A stretch of 64,000 nt of DNA, taken from contig JASNYH010000002.1 of NCBI GenBank assembly GCA_048500255.1, positions 841,447 to 905,446 on the forward strand. The letters are read 5' to 3'. The translations under genes and the position numbers were made by a program. The notes under the pieces are model-generated. The model ran no database searches and was not told where the DNA came from. It saw only the letters and a program-made list of their open reading frames with translations. Shown here in pieces: positions 18,029-28,900 of this stretch. Origin of the DNA: JAMHWF01 sp048500255. GTDB taxonomy: Bacteria; Pseudomonadota; Gammaproteobacteria; Burkholderiales; Burkholderiaceae_C. The stretch's first letter is position 1; each line of letters begins with the position of its first letter.

Positions 18029-20209
18029 GTGGCATCGGGAGACCGGGCGCGCGACGCCGTGCCTCGGGAGGAACTATCGTGGGCCTTGGGTTCGGCTTGT
18101 GCGCTGCATAGGCTGCCGTTCGCTGCCGAGCTGTTGGCGCTGGAGTTCCCGCCGCCGTGCACGCGGGCGACCCTGGTCGCCGCCGGCCGGGCGTTGGGCC
18201 TGCGCATCAAGGCCATCAGGGTGACGGCCGGCTCCATCGGACGACAGGTCTTCCCGCTCCTGGTCGGGCTGCGCGCTGCGGCCGATGGCGCCACCACAAG
18301 CACGGCCGCGCCGACGCTCGGCATCGTCACGGCGGCGGCCGAGGGGCGCGTGGTCCTCTTCAAAGCCGGCACCAATGCGCCCCTGACGCTCACGTTCGAC
18401 GAATTCGCCGAGCTGAGCGACGGCACGGGCTGGTTGTGCGTCCCTGAAGCGCCGGCCGCTCGCGATCCCGATGCGCCGGGCGCGGCGGGCGCCGCCGGGA
18501 CGAGCCGGAGCTTCGGCTTCGGCTGGTTCGTGCCCGAGCTGCTCAGGCACCGCCGCGTCTGGCGCGACGTGCTGCTCGCCTCGGCCGCGCTGCAGATCGT
18601 CGCGCTGGCCACGCCGCTGTTCACGCAGGCGATCATAGACAAGGTGGTTATCCACCGCACGCAGAGCACGCTGATCGCGATCGGCGTGGTGATGGCGGTG
18701 TTCATGCTGTTCAGCAGCCTGCTGACCTGGGTGCGCCAGTACCTCGTGCTGCACACCGGTAACCGTGTCGATGCCGTGCTCGGCGCCGCGGTGTGGGAGC
18801 ACCTGCTGCGGCTGCCGCTGCGGTACTTCGAGCACCGGCCTACCGGCGTGGTGGCCGCGCGGCTCCACGGCGTGGAGACGATCCGCGAGTTCGTCTCCGG
18901 TGCGGCGGTGACGCTGGTGCTCGACCTGCCGTTCCTGCTGATCTGCCTAGGCGTGATGCTGTGGTACAGCGTGGCGCTGACCGCGATCGCCCTCGGCGTG
19001 CTCGCCGTCATCGCCGTCGCCAGCTCCGTCGTCGCGCCGGTCTTCCAGGCGCGGCTGAACGAGCAGTTCCTGCTCGGCGCGCGAAACCAAGCCTTCGTCA
19101 CCGAGCACGTCGCCGGCTTCGAGACGGTCAAGAGCCTGCAGATGGAGCCGCAGCTGCGCCAGCGCTATGCGCAGTACCTGGCCGCCTTTCTGCACAGCGG
19201 CTTCAGAACGAAGCAGATCGCCAACACCTACAACGTCTTCGCCTCGACGATGGAGCAGGCGATGACGCTGCTGATCCTGATGACGGGCGCCTGGATCGTG
19301 ATGACGCAGCCCTCCTTCACGATCGGCATGCTGGTGGCCTTCCAGATGTTCGCCGGCAAGCTGAGCCAGCCGGTGCTGCGCATCGTCGGCCTGTGGACGC
19401 AGTTCCAGCAGGCCAGGCTCAGCGTCGAGCGGCTGGGCGACGTGATGAACGCGCCGGTCGAGCCCTACAGCCTCGTGCCGCAGCGGCAGGCCATCGGGCA
19501 GGGGCGCATCGAGATCGAAGGTCTGGCCTTCCGCTATGCCGACGACCGGCCGTTGCTCTACGAGGACCTGAACCTCGCCATCGAGCCGGGGCAGGCGGTG
19601 GCGATCATGGGCCCGTCGGGCTCGGGCAAGAGCACGCTCGCCAAGCTGATGCTGGGCTTCTACCAGCCCACCGCCGGCGCGATCCGCCTCGATGGCATCG
19701 ACGCGCGCCACCTCGCAGCCAACGAGCTGCGCGCCACATTCGGCGTGGTGCCGCAGGAGACGATCCTCTTCAGCGGCACGATCCTCGCCAACCTGACGGC
19801 GGGCAACCCGGCCGCGAGCTTCGAGCAGGTAGCGCAGGCCTGCCGCATGGCCGGCATCCACGACGTGATCAAGGCGCTGCCGCAGGGCTACCAGACCGAG
19901 GTGGGCGAACGCGGCGTCGGCCTCTCGGGCGGGCAGAAGCAGCGCCTGGCGATCGCCCGCGCGCTGCTCAAGGGCCCGAAGGTGCTGATCTTCGACGAGG
20001 CCACGTCGGCGCTCGACGGCGAGACGGCCGAGGACTTCGCCCGCACGATCAATGCGCTCAAGGGCAAGGTGACGATGCTGTTCATCACGCATGCGTTGCC
20101 CAAGGCGCTGAAGGTCGACCGCGTGGTCCAACTCGGCGCGCGCGGAGCACGCTCCCTCGATGTGACGGCCGCCGTGCACAGCCACTCGCACCCCTTGACC
20201 CACTCCTGA
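18029..20209 (+). CDS. Type I secretion ABC exporter with degenerate C39 domain (HlyB-like)
   Basis: A 726-residue inner-membrane ABC exporter, similar in length to HlyB (707). Residues 1-150 look like a C39-peptidase-like domain, but I see neither the catalytic Cys signature nor the His motif, as in the non-cleaving HlyB/LapB type. Membrane segments run about residues 175-450. Walker A GPSGSGKST is at 528-536, LSGGQ at 632-636, Walker B FDE at 655-657 and the switch His in ITHA. GTG 18029 follows GGACGAGGGG. It should pair with the HlyD adaptor at 31569 and export the RTX protein. No TolC-like gene is adjacent. Confidence 0.9.
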   Translation: MASGDRARDAVPREELSWALGSACALHRLPFAAELLALEFPPPCTRATLVAAGRALGLRIKAIRVTAGSIGRQVFPLLVGLRAAADGATTSTAAPTLGIVTAAAEGRVVLFKAGTNAPLTLTFDEFAELSDGTGWLCVPEAPAARDPDAPGAAGAAGTSRSFGFGWFVPELLRHRRVWRDVLLASAALQIVALATPLFTQAIIDKVVIHRTQSTLIAIGVVMAVFMLFSSLLTWVRQYLVLHTGNRVDAVLGAAVWEHLLRLPLRYFEHRPTGVVAARLHGVETIREFVSGAAVTLVLDLPFLLICLGVMLWYSVALTAIALGVLAVIAVASSVVAPVFQARLNEQFLLGARNQAFVTEHVAGFETVKSLQMEPQLRQRYAQYLAAFLHSGFRTKQIANTYNVFASTMEQAMTLLILMTGAWIVMTQPSFTIGMLVAFQMFAGKLSQPVLRIVGLWTQFQQARLSVERLGDVMNAPVEPYSLVPQRQAIGQGRIEIEGLAFRYADDRPLLYEDLNLAIEPGQAVAIMGPSGSGKSTLAKLMLGFYQPTAGAIRLDGIDARHLAANELRATFGVVPQETILFSGTILANLTAGNPAASFEQVAQACRMAGIHDVIKALPQGYQTEVGERGVGLSGGQKQRLAIARALLKGPKVLIFDEATSALDGETAEDFARTINALKGKVTMLFITHALPKALKVDRVVQLGARGARSLDVTAAVHSHSHPLTHS

Positions 20210-20217
20210 CGGAGACC

Positions 20218-20688
20218 ATGACGATGACCAACACCCTTTCGCAACTCACGACCCGCCGCGCCGTCATCGTGTGCGGCGTCGCCGCCGTCCTGCTCGGCGC
20301 GTGCGCCACCGCCAGCGGCCCGCAGTTTTCGAGCCTGGAAACCGTGCCGTCCGGCCAAGGGCAGCTCTACCTGTATCGCAAGTCGGCGCTCTACGCCTCC
20401 GGTGCCGCCTACGACGTGGCGCTCGACGGCAAGGCGGTGGGCAAGCTGTTCAATGCGTCGTACCTCGTGCTGCCCCTCGCACTTGGCGAGCGCATGGTGA
20501 GCATCGACGAGCGTGGCTTCACGTCGGCGAAGAGCTTCAAGATCAATGCCGAGGCCGGCAAGCGCTACTTCGCCGAGTACGACTCGTCCAAGGGCCTGCT
20601 GCTTGGGTGGGGCCTGCTGTCGGGCAGTTCGATGAAGACGGAAGCCGAGGCGATGGCCGACCTCAAGGAGCTCAAGCGTGCGCAGTAG
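20218..20688 (+). CDS. DUF2846-like lipoprotein
   Basis: A 156-residue protein with a lipoprotein signal: hydrophobic run then LLGAC, so Cys29 would be acylated. The body (GQLYLYRKSALYASGAAYDV, DGKAVGKL, then SIDERGFTSAKSF) fits the DUF2846 beta-rich family. ATG 20218 lies 8 bases after the exporter stop behind GGAG; ATG 20224 is equally possible. Position directly after the exporter suggests co-transcription. Role unknown. Confidence 0.7.
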   Translation: MTMTNTLSQLTTRRAVIVCGVAAVLLGACATASGPQFSSLETVPSGQGQLYLYRKSALYASGAAYDVALDGKAVGKLFNASYLVLPLALGERMVSIDERGFTSAKSFKINAEAGKRYFAEYDSSKGLLLGWGLLSGSSMKTEAEAMADLKELKRAQ

Positions 20689-20700
20689 CCGCCGGGCCGC

Positions 20701-21261
20701 ATGCTCGCCGCGCTGACACGGCGCCTTTGGCCGACCATGGCTGCGCCCGAAGAACGCACAGTCGCCTGCGGCCACCGCAGGCTGCTGCTGCTTGCTCTCG
20801 CGGCGATCGCCGGCTGCGCCAGCGGGCCGGCGTTCGTCGCGCCCGAGCCGCCGGGCGCCGAATTCAGGGCGGTGATCTACGTCTATCGTGCCCAGGCCAT
20901 CCCGGGTTCGGGCATCAGGCACGAGGTATGGGTCGACGCTGCGAAGACCGTCCTGCTCAACGGCAGCTGGCAGCGGTTCGAGGTGTTCGCGTCGCCGTCC
21001 ACTTTGGCTGCGACGGGTCGCGACGGCTGGCCGAGCGCCACGTCCTCCCGCGGCACCTGGGTGTCGTCTCCGGATTGCGGCATCCAAGGCGCTGCGCTCC
21101 GCTTGACCGCGGGTCAGGTGGCTTACGTCCAACTCGAACTCGTCAACAAGACCTTCGAGCTCGGCGGCCGGTACTACTTCGACTATGGCTGCAGGTTCGT
21201 TCAGCGCAGCGAAGCCGAGGCGCTGGCCGTGTTACCGGGGCTGCGCCGGGCAGGCAATTGA
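20701..21261 (+). CDS. Putative lipoprotein, distantly DUF2846-like
   Basis: A 186-residue protein (174 if started at ATG 20737). The signal core LLLLALAAIAGC gives a lipobox Cys at residue 39 of the longer form, followed by SGPAFV. The RAVIYVYRAQAIPGSG segment and a following beta-rich region echo the preceding lipoprotein, so the two may be diverged duplicates; this is by eye only. Mature Cys residues (SPDCGI, YGCRF) could form a disulfide. Confidence 0.55.
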   Translation: MLAALTRRLWPTMAAPEERTVACGHRRLLLLALAAIAGCASGPAFVAPEPPGAEFRAVIYVYRAQAIPGSGIRHEVWVDAAKTVLLNGSWQRFEVFASPSTLAATGRDGWPSATSSRGTWVSSPDCGIQGAALRLTAGQVAYVQLELVNKTFELGGRYYFDYGCRFVQRSEAEALAVLPGLRRAGN

Positions 21262-21268
21262 GAGCGCG

Positions 21269-21733
21269 ATGGCCATCCGATTCGCAATGCTCGAAGACGT
21301 GCCGGCGCTGGTGGCGCTGGGCCGCCGCATGCATGCGTTGACTCGATTCCGCAGCCTGGACTTCAAGCCCGCCAAGGTGGCGCAGGCGCTGGCCGACGTG
21401 ATCACCAAGGGCCGGCACAGGTACGTGCTGTTCGTCGCCACGGGAGCGGAAGGCCATGTCGTCGGCGGGCTGCTCGGAGTGCTCGAGCAGCACATCTTCA
21501 GCGATCAACTCACGGCGAGCGTCGTGCATTTCGACGTGCTGCCGGAGGTGCGCATGGGCGGGCATGGGGTGCGCCTGCTGCGGGCCTTCGAGGCCTGGTG
21601 CGCGAACCGCAAGGTCGTCGAGATCGCATTCGGCGTCAACAGCAGCGAACAGCTCGACACCCTTGCGCGATTTGCCGGCCGCATGGGCTATTCGAAGACC
21701 GGCGAGAACTACGTGAAGAGAACCTCCCTGTAG
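21269..21733 (+). CDS. GNAT-family N-acetyltransferase
   Basis: A 154-residue cytosolic protein with the GNAT layout: MAIRFAMLEDVPALVALGRRMH at the N-terminus, a central strand HFDVLPEVRMGGHGVRLLRAFEAW containing the acetyl-CoA loop, and an RFAGRMGYSKTGENYVKR end. ATG 21269 was chosen because earlier in-frame starts lie inside the upstream lipoprotein. Its target is unknown. It is notable inside a secretion island because HlyC-type toxin acyltransferases also adopt a GNAT-like fold. Confidence 0.75.
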   Translation: MAIRFAMLEDVPALVALGRRMHALTRFRSLDFKPAKVAQALADVITKGRHRYVLFVATGAEGHVVGGLLGVLEQHIFSDQLTASVVHFDVLPEVRMGGHGVRLLRAFEAWCANRKVVEIAFGVNSSEQLDTLARFAGRMGYSKTGENYVKRTSL

Positions 21734-21743
21734 GAGATCGATC

Positions 21744-22259
21744 ATGCGCAAAGAAACTCGAAGAATCGTCGCTGCAACCCTGGTCGCAGCCGCGCTCGCC
21801 GCCTGCGGCGGCTCGTCGGACGATGGACCTCCGCAACTCTTCGCCACGGACGGCGACGCGACGGTCTACCGCGGCCACTGGCGCAGCGAGTGCGGTTCCT
21901 TCCTCGACGGAACGACGCTGCAGGGCGTCAGATTCGAATTCGACATCACCGCCGCCGCCGGCAACGTCGCCACCGGCCGTCTCACGACGCTGAACTACAT
22001 CAGCCCGACGGCATGCGCCAACGGTGGGTCGCCGACGGGCACCCCCTCGATCGTCGACGTGACGCTGACCGTCGATGCCGTCGCGGCGAGCGTCGACGGC
22101 GATTTCACCGGCCAAGCCGACAGCGTCGACATCACGTCGCCGGGCAGCGCCGCGAGCCGCGCGTATTTCGGCTTCCTGTCAGACAGAAACGGGTTCCGCC
22201 TCTCATCCACCACGACGTTCTCTTCCCTGAGGTTGCTCTATACGAAGAGTTCGCCATGA
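21744..22259 (+). CDS. Hypothetical lipoprotein
   Basis: A 171-residue protein with lipobox LAAC at Cys21 followed by GGSSDDG, a typical outer-membrane lipoprotein linker. The rest is predicted beta-rich (repeated Thr/Val/Asp strands), with two further Cys (SECGSF and TACANG). ATG 21744 follows AGGAGATC, 10 bases after the GNAT stop. I recognise no family. Confidence 0.6.
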   Translation: MRKETRRIVAATLVAAALAACGGSSDDGPPQLFATDGDATVYRGHWRSECGSFLDGTTLQGVRFEFDITAAAGNVATGRLTTLNYISPTACANGGSPTGTPSIVDVTLTVDAVAASVDGDFTGQADSVDITSPGSAASRAYFGFLSDRNGFRLSSTTTFSSLRLLYTKSSP

Positions 22260-22347
22260 AGACGAGGCGTGCACGAATCCGCTCTGCGGTAGGGAGATCG
22301 CACGACGACCGCTTCGACGAGCACCGCCTCGAAAGGAGAAACATAAG

Positions 22348-22980
22348 ATGAATCGAATTATTCGCTGGCTGGTCGCCGCTCTTTTTGCGTTGTTGCTGCA
22401 CGCCTGTTCGCTCGGGAATGTCGTGCGAGGCATCGATCGAGTGCCGATCCCGGGGGGGTCGTATTCCTGGGGTGTGGATCAGAAGGCAGAGGACTTCATC
22501 GATGTAGAGATCGCACAGTCCAACCTAAATATGTACACAACCAATAGGCGCTACTGGCATCGGATTGTGCCGACGAAGTTAGCTACCGCGAGCGCCGGCA
22601 CGCTGCGCGCCTACTACCCCATGCAGGTTCGCTGGAGACTGAAGGATGGCAGGGAGTTCGTCTTGGACTCTGTCGATACGGAGGCGCTCGTGCGCGAGTA
22701 TTTCAAGACGCATCCGATGCTCAGGCCGCAGTGGGAACGCGAAGGCCGGCGTTTCACGGTCGGCGATGCGGAGCCGATGCTCGCCTACTACATCAAAGGC
22801 GATGCCGTCTATCTGAAGTGGCTGATCGAGATCAATCGTATCCCAACAAAGGAGCGGCTGGCGCCCGATGGCGCAGCTCGCCCTTGGCAATTCGACATCG
22901 AAACATACCCCATTGCCACCATCAAAGGCGTAGCCGCGAGCGGCATTGATTTCGCCAAGACCTACGATCCCAGCAGATAG
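22348..22980 (+). CDS. Hypothetical lipoprotein preceding the RTX gene (candidate self-protection protein)
   Basis: A 210-residue protein. The signal MNRIIRWLVAALFALLLHAC gives a lipobox Cys20. The mature part contains YYPMQVRWRLKDGREFVLDS and VYLKWLIEINRI, suggesting a beta-sandwich; no family is recognised. ATG 22348 follows AAAGGAG, and the gene ends 13 bases before the RTX start. Its A+T content is visibly higher than the genes around it and matches the first third of the RTX gene, suggesting joint acquisition. Immunity proteins of Tle phospholipases are often periplasmic or lipoproteins, so protection is a guess from position, not from sequence similarity. Confidence 0.6.
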   Translation: MNRIIRWLVAALFALLLHACSLGNVVRGIDRVPIPGGSYSWGVDQKAEDFIDVEIAQSNLNMYTTNRRYWHRIVPTKLATASAGTLRAYYPMQVRWRLKDGREFVLDSVDTEALVREYFKTHPMLRPQWEREGRRFTVGDAEPMLAYYIKGDAVYLKWLIEINRIPTKERLAPDGAARPWQFDIETYPIATIKGVAASGIDFAKTYDPSR

Positions 22981-22993
22981 GACGGACCCCATC

Positions 22994-25900
22994 ATGCCCG
23001 ACATCAACTACCTTGCCCCGTCGCTTGTCGATGACGGTTACACGGGAACCACGGGATCGACACCATACCGGCCAACCACGCTCGAACAGAATGAGCTCTT
23101 GCAGTCGCAGTACGGCACGTCGTTCTCGAACATAGTCACACGCGCAAGCTCTGGAGCCATTCAACTGTCGTTCAATTTCGATGGAACTCAGAGCGACCAA
23201 CAAGCGCCGAAGGACGGTGAGGTTCCAACGAACATTTCAGAGCTTCACAATCTCCTCAGGCAGGGCGATCCGTCAAGAAGCTACTACGCATCGGGAATCG
23301 GCACAGATGGCGTCACTCCTGGCAGTATCCAGAGCGATTTCCAGTCGGCACCGTTGTCTGCTGGTCCCATTGCACAAGAGAAGATCGAGGCGGCGTATCA
23401 ACAACTCCTGAGAATGGTTGATGAGGTACACAGCGCCGATCCTACTGCCCCGGTCGAACTGAATCTCACGGGCTTTAGCCGCGGCGGCGCGGAAGCCGTC
23501 GCATTTGCCAATCTGGTCAACGAGCGAGGCATTCCCGGGATCTCCGCACCTGGTGGCGTCGTGATCAACAGCATGGTTCTGTTTGATCCCGTCAATCAGA
23601 CCAACGATGCATTGAACGTGAGCTGGCCTACGAACGTTCGCAACGCACTTGTCTTCGTGGCCTTGGATGAGCGACGGACACTGTTTCCGCCCATGCCGAT
23701 CGGTGTCAACGCCATCGTCGTCGGCATGTCCGGCGCTCATGCGGATGTGGGCGGCAGCTTTGGTACGCAGGGTATATCGGCCGTCAGTCTCGGCATCGCG
23801 CGAAACTTCATCGCCGCCACTGGCACACCAATCGCAGAGGTGGCCGAGGATCATTTGCCAGATTGGACCAAGCAAGTCGTCCACAACTCTGCCATCGACA
23901 ACTACGGAAACTCGAAGTTCGATACATCTGGCGGCAATCGGTACTACGAGAACAGCGGGCTCGGCAGCATTACCGTGCAAGAAATGCTTGCCCTTCCACC
24001 CGAGCAGCGCCCCGATCCCGTCTTTCAGACTGTCAATGGCCGAACGAGCCTTGTGGCTTGGAGCCGGACTACTGTGACAGGCGATTCGACAGACTCTGAA
24101 ACCGGGGTGCGAACGGTGTCGCGGACGATCAACGTGTTTGCCCGCGACGGCAAGACCGCAACCTCGCAGGAGTTCTCTAACGAGACGCGTGACTCTACTG
24201 GTCAATTGACCACCGGATTGAATGTTTCCTATACGCCTGACGGCTCCCGGATTCTCTCGACGACGCTGATGGAGAGACAAGCCGACGGCAGCTTCGTTGC
24301 TACAACTCGCGACGGATTGGGATCAGTACTAAGTACGACGATCACTCGAACTTTCGATGACGGATCGAGCACTGCAATCACCGAACTGAGCAATGGTGTT
24401 GTGCGCACAGCAGTTCACGGAACCGACAAGAGCTTTACCGAAGAGACTGTCGAGGGCACAACGATCACGAAAAAGGAATTTAACGCGATAGGCACTTCCG
24501 TCTCGACTACCTTTACCACGGTGGACCAGGAAGGTGCCATCACCGTTCGCAAAGTCGCAGCCGATGGCGGTGAAGTCACGACTGTCATAGACAAGAACGG
24601 CAATACTCTAAGCGTCAAGGAGCTTACCGGTTTCCAGGTGCGGATCGGCCCCGCAATAGCGGTCCTAAGCGATGTGACATCCTTGATCAACGCCATCAAG
24701 AGTGGGGCTGACATCCCAATTGCAGCGCCAGGAATCAAGCTTCTCAACGACCTGACGAATAGGCAAATTGGGACGCTTGATACTGCAAACACGATTGGCC
24801 AAGGCATCCTCAGCGTCTACAACCTCGCCAACGCTTTCGAGAACGGCGACGCTCTCAGCCAGGTCACGGCTACGCTGAGCACCGTCAACTATGTCAATCA
24901 GACGTTGCTCAGCAGTGCCAGTACGGCGACCCTAGGAAATCGTGCGCTCGACGGCCTGCTTAGCGGTACTCCCCTGTCATCTGCTGCGGGCGGCACCATT
25001 GGCGTCCTTCCCGCCCTTGGCCTGATCACCGCCATAAAGAACGACGATCCCATCGGCGCCGCGATGAGCATCGGCACGATGATTCAAGGTTCGGCCTTCT
25101 TGACCACCAATCCTATCGGCTGGGCCCTTCTTGCCGCCAGCTTCGCCAAGGCGCTGCAATCGCCGCCCGAAGCCTGGGGTGTCGGCAGCTTCGAGTTCGG
25201 CCAAGGCACCGAACTCGAGCTCGATGCCCAGGGAGAAAGCTTCGGCGTCCAGCGCGTCGCGTCACTGATGGATGCGATGAAGGACTACCTCGACGAAATC
25301 ATCGAATCCTCGCAACAGAGCGACCCGAACCACTTGCTGGGCATCATCCCGCAGCGCCTGGGCACGCTGACTTGGCGCGAGGCGCGTCTGGGCGATGCCG
25401 GCTACGCACTCAGGGACCCAGACCCCATCACCGGTCAGGAGAGCCTGGACTTCCTGCGCTACAACGACGACCTCACGCCCTACAACGCCGACCCCACGAT
25501 CGAGGCGCAGCGCCGCAGTTTGCTCGAGCGCATGGTCGTCTCGGCGATCGATCGCGAGGCCATCGCGCCGATGTGGGAGGTGAACACCGCCCGCTTGCAG
25601 CAAGACATTCGCGACCCTAACGCCGGCTTGACCGAAGAGGTGCGCGCCGCACGCCGCGGGCAACTTGCACCGATCGATCAGACCACCAACCTCCCGACAG
25701 CCGGCGCCTTCCGCCCGATCGCACTCGACCTCGACGGCGACGGCCGCATCACGACCGTGGCCGACGCCGACAACGACCGCGCCCTCAACTGGGACGGCGC
25801 GGGCTTCGACAAGCAGGTCGGCTGGGTCGGCGCCGGCGAGGGCCTGCTGTGGCTCGACCGCAATCCCAACGGGGTGGTCGACTCGGGCAAGGAGCTGTTT

Positions 25901-28900
25901 TCCAACAGCGCCGTGGCCGACGCGGCCAAGGGCCTGCGCAGCATGTCGTGGGTCGATGCCAACGCCGACGGTGTGATCGACGCGTCCGACCCGGTGTTCG
26001 CACAGCTCAAGGTCTGGCAGGACGCCGACGGCGACGCCACGGCCGACTACGACGAACTGCGAGGCCTGGATGCCCTGGGCATCACCAGCCTCGACTACGC
26101 CAACGCCCGCTTCACGCGCAACGGGCAGAACTACGCACTGCAGAGCCAGGAGATCGAAGCCAGCAGCGACGGCACGCGTGTCTCCGTGGTGCCCGAAGGG
26201 ATCCGCGTCGAGTTCAGCAATGGGCAGGCGACGGTGTTCGTCACCAACGTGCTCGACCTCGGTGCCGGCAACGACGGCATCGAGATGCTCGAAGACGGTG
26301 GCCAGGACTACGACGCCGAGGGCCGGCCGATCGGCCAGGCCGCGGCGCGCAACGACTCGGTGTCGATCGCCCAGGCCTTGCTGCTGGCCAACGACGCGGT
26401 CGGCGACAGCAACGCCGGCCTCGCGATCACCGCCGTGGGCAACGCCAGCGCGGGCACGGTGTCGATCAACGGCCAGACGGGGGCGATCGAGTACCGCGCT
26501 CCGCACGACTACACCGGCGAGGCCACGTTCGAATACACCGTCGCGGCCCCGGACGGGCAGACCAAGACGGCGACCGTGACGTTGAACGTGCTGCCCGTCA
26601 ACGATCGGCCTGCCGTCTCGGTCTCGCTGGGCAACCGCGAGATCTACGGGTTTGCGCCGCTCGTCCGCCGGCAGACCATCGACGGCGGTGGAGAGGGCGG
26701 CTCGTTCGAGGAGATCACCGTGACGCCCGACCAGGGCGAGCCGTTCTATGCGCCATACAGCACCGTGCAGGGCCAGCGCTGGGAGTACGCCTATTCCGGC
26801 AGCATCGGGGACTATGCGTGGCAGCCGGTGGGCGGCCCGGTCGACACCGGTGTCCCGCTTTCGTACTACCAACAGCAGTGGGATGCGCGGCCCATTTTCG
26901 TGGACGAGATCGGCAACACGTCGCGGCCCGATTACGTGGAGTTCAAGTGGGGAGGCGCCACCTACCGCGTGGGCGCTGCGCCGGCGACCTATGCGCGCGA
27001 CACGGTGGTGGCCTCCGAGCCCTCGAACGACGGGAGCGTGACAGTCGTCGACGCCGACGGCAACGGCGGTGCGGGCTACCGCTACGAAGTCGTCGACCAA
27101 CCCTTGTACGGTCGGCTCGGCGGCGAAGGCGACGCCGACGACATCGATCCGCTGACGGGTGCATTCAGCTACACCGGCGAACGGTTCGTCCAGAACGACT
27201 TGTCGGGCACCCTGGTCAACACGAACGCGTTCACGGACACGCACGCACGCGGCGACGAGGTGTTCTACGACAGCTTCAAGGTCAAGGTGACCGATCTGTC
27301 GGACGACAGCTACGCGATCGAGACGATCGAAGTTCCGCACTACGGCCCGCGGCCCAATCCCGACGTGCAGAGCGGCGGCAAGAAGCCGATCGCGATCGAC
27401 CTGAACGGCGACGGCTTCCACTTCACCGACGTCGACGATTCCAACGTCTTCTTCGACGTCAACGGCGACGGCTGGCGCCGGCGGATCGCCTGGAACAATC
27501 CGGCCGACGGCTTCATCGCCTACGACAAGGACGGCGACCGCAAGATCAGCGCGTTCGACGAACTGTCCTTCGTGCCGCACGACCCGAGCGGCCAGACCGA
27601 CCTGGAGGCGCTGCGGCTGGCCTTCGACAGCAACCAGGATGGCGTGTTCAGCGCGGCCGACGCCAAGTGGAACGCTTTCGGCGTCTGGCAGGACGCCGAC
27701 GCCGACGGCGTGACCGACGACGGCGAACTCCGCAGCTTGGCCGACCTGGGCATCAGCCAGATCGCGCTGACCAGCGACGGCCAGTTCCAGGTGATCGACG
27801 GACAGACGGTGCACGGCACGGCCGCTGCCACCAAGACCGACGGCAGCACGCTCGCCGTCGCCGACGTGACGCTGCGCTACCGCAACGTCACGCGCATCGC
27901 CAACCCCGACGGCAGCACGAGCGAGGTCCCGGCACCGGTGGTGCGGGCCGGCCAGGCCTTCGACGGGACGGCCGGGCCGGACCTCGTGCTCGGCACCCAC
28001 GGCTCGGACATGTTCCGCACCGGCGACGGCAACGACGTGATCAACGACGACCTGGGCAACGACGGCGTGCAGGCCGGCGCGGGCGACGACCTGGTCTACA
28101 CGGGTGTCGACAACGACGTGGTCGACGCCGGCGCGGGCAACGACAGCGTCTTCGCCGGCGAGGGCAACGACCTCGTCTTCGGCGACGACGGCGACGATTT
28201 CCTGATGCTCGAGGGCGGCAACGACGTCGCCTTCGGCGGCGCCGGGCACGACTTCATCGCCGGCGGCGCGGGCAACGACGCCCTCTCGGGCGACGCGGGC
28301 GACGACAAGCTGTTCGGCGAGGGCGGCTGGGACGCGCTGTTCGGCAAGGACGGCGACGACGAGCTGAGGGGCATGGACGGCAACGACCTGCTCTACGGCG
28401 ATGCCGGGAACGACCTGCTGGTCGGCGGCGCGGGCGACGACACGATGGAAGGCGGTGCCGGCAACGACACCTATGACGTCGATTCGATGGCCGACACGAT
28501 CATCGAGCAGGCCGACGGCGGCGCCGATACCGTGCGCGCGTCGATCGCCTCCACGCTGGCCGAGACGCTCGAGAACCTGAGGCTGACGGGCGCCGCCAGC
28601 ATCGACGGCACCGGCAACGCCGGCGACAACGTGCTGGTCGGCAACGACGCGGCCAACCGCCTGGCGGGCCTCGCCGGCAATGACGTCATCGACGGCGGCC
28701 TGGGCGCGGACGTCATGGTCGGCGGCAGCGGCGACGACACCTATGTCGTCGACGACGCCGGCGACGCGACGGTCGAACTCGCCGGCGAGGGCCTGGACAC
28801 GGTGCGCAGCCGCATCAGCCACGCGCTGGCCGACAACGTCGAGAACCTCGAGCTGATCGGCATCGCGGCGATCGACGGCGCCGGCAATGCGCTGGACAAC

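Noticed and set aside
20271..21341. A 356-codon frame spanning the two lipoprotein genes
   Set aside because: It is an out-of-frame shadow of genes with clear signal peptides and ribosome sites; its translation is Arg/Ala-rich.
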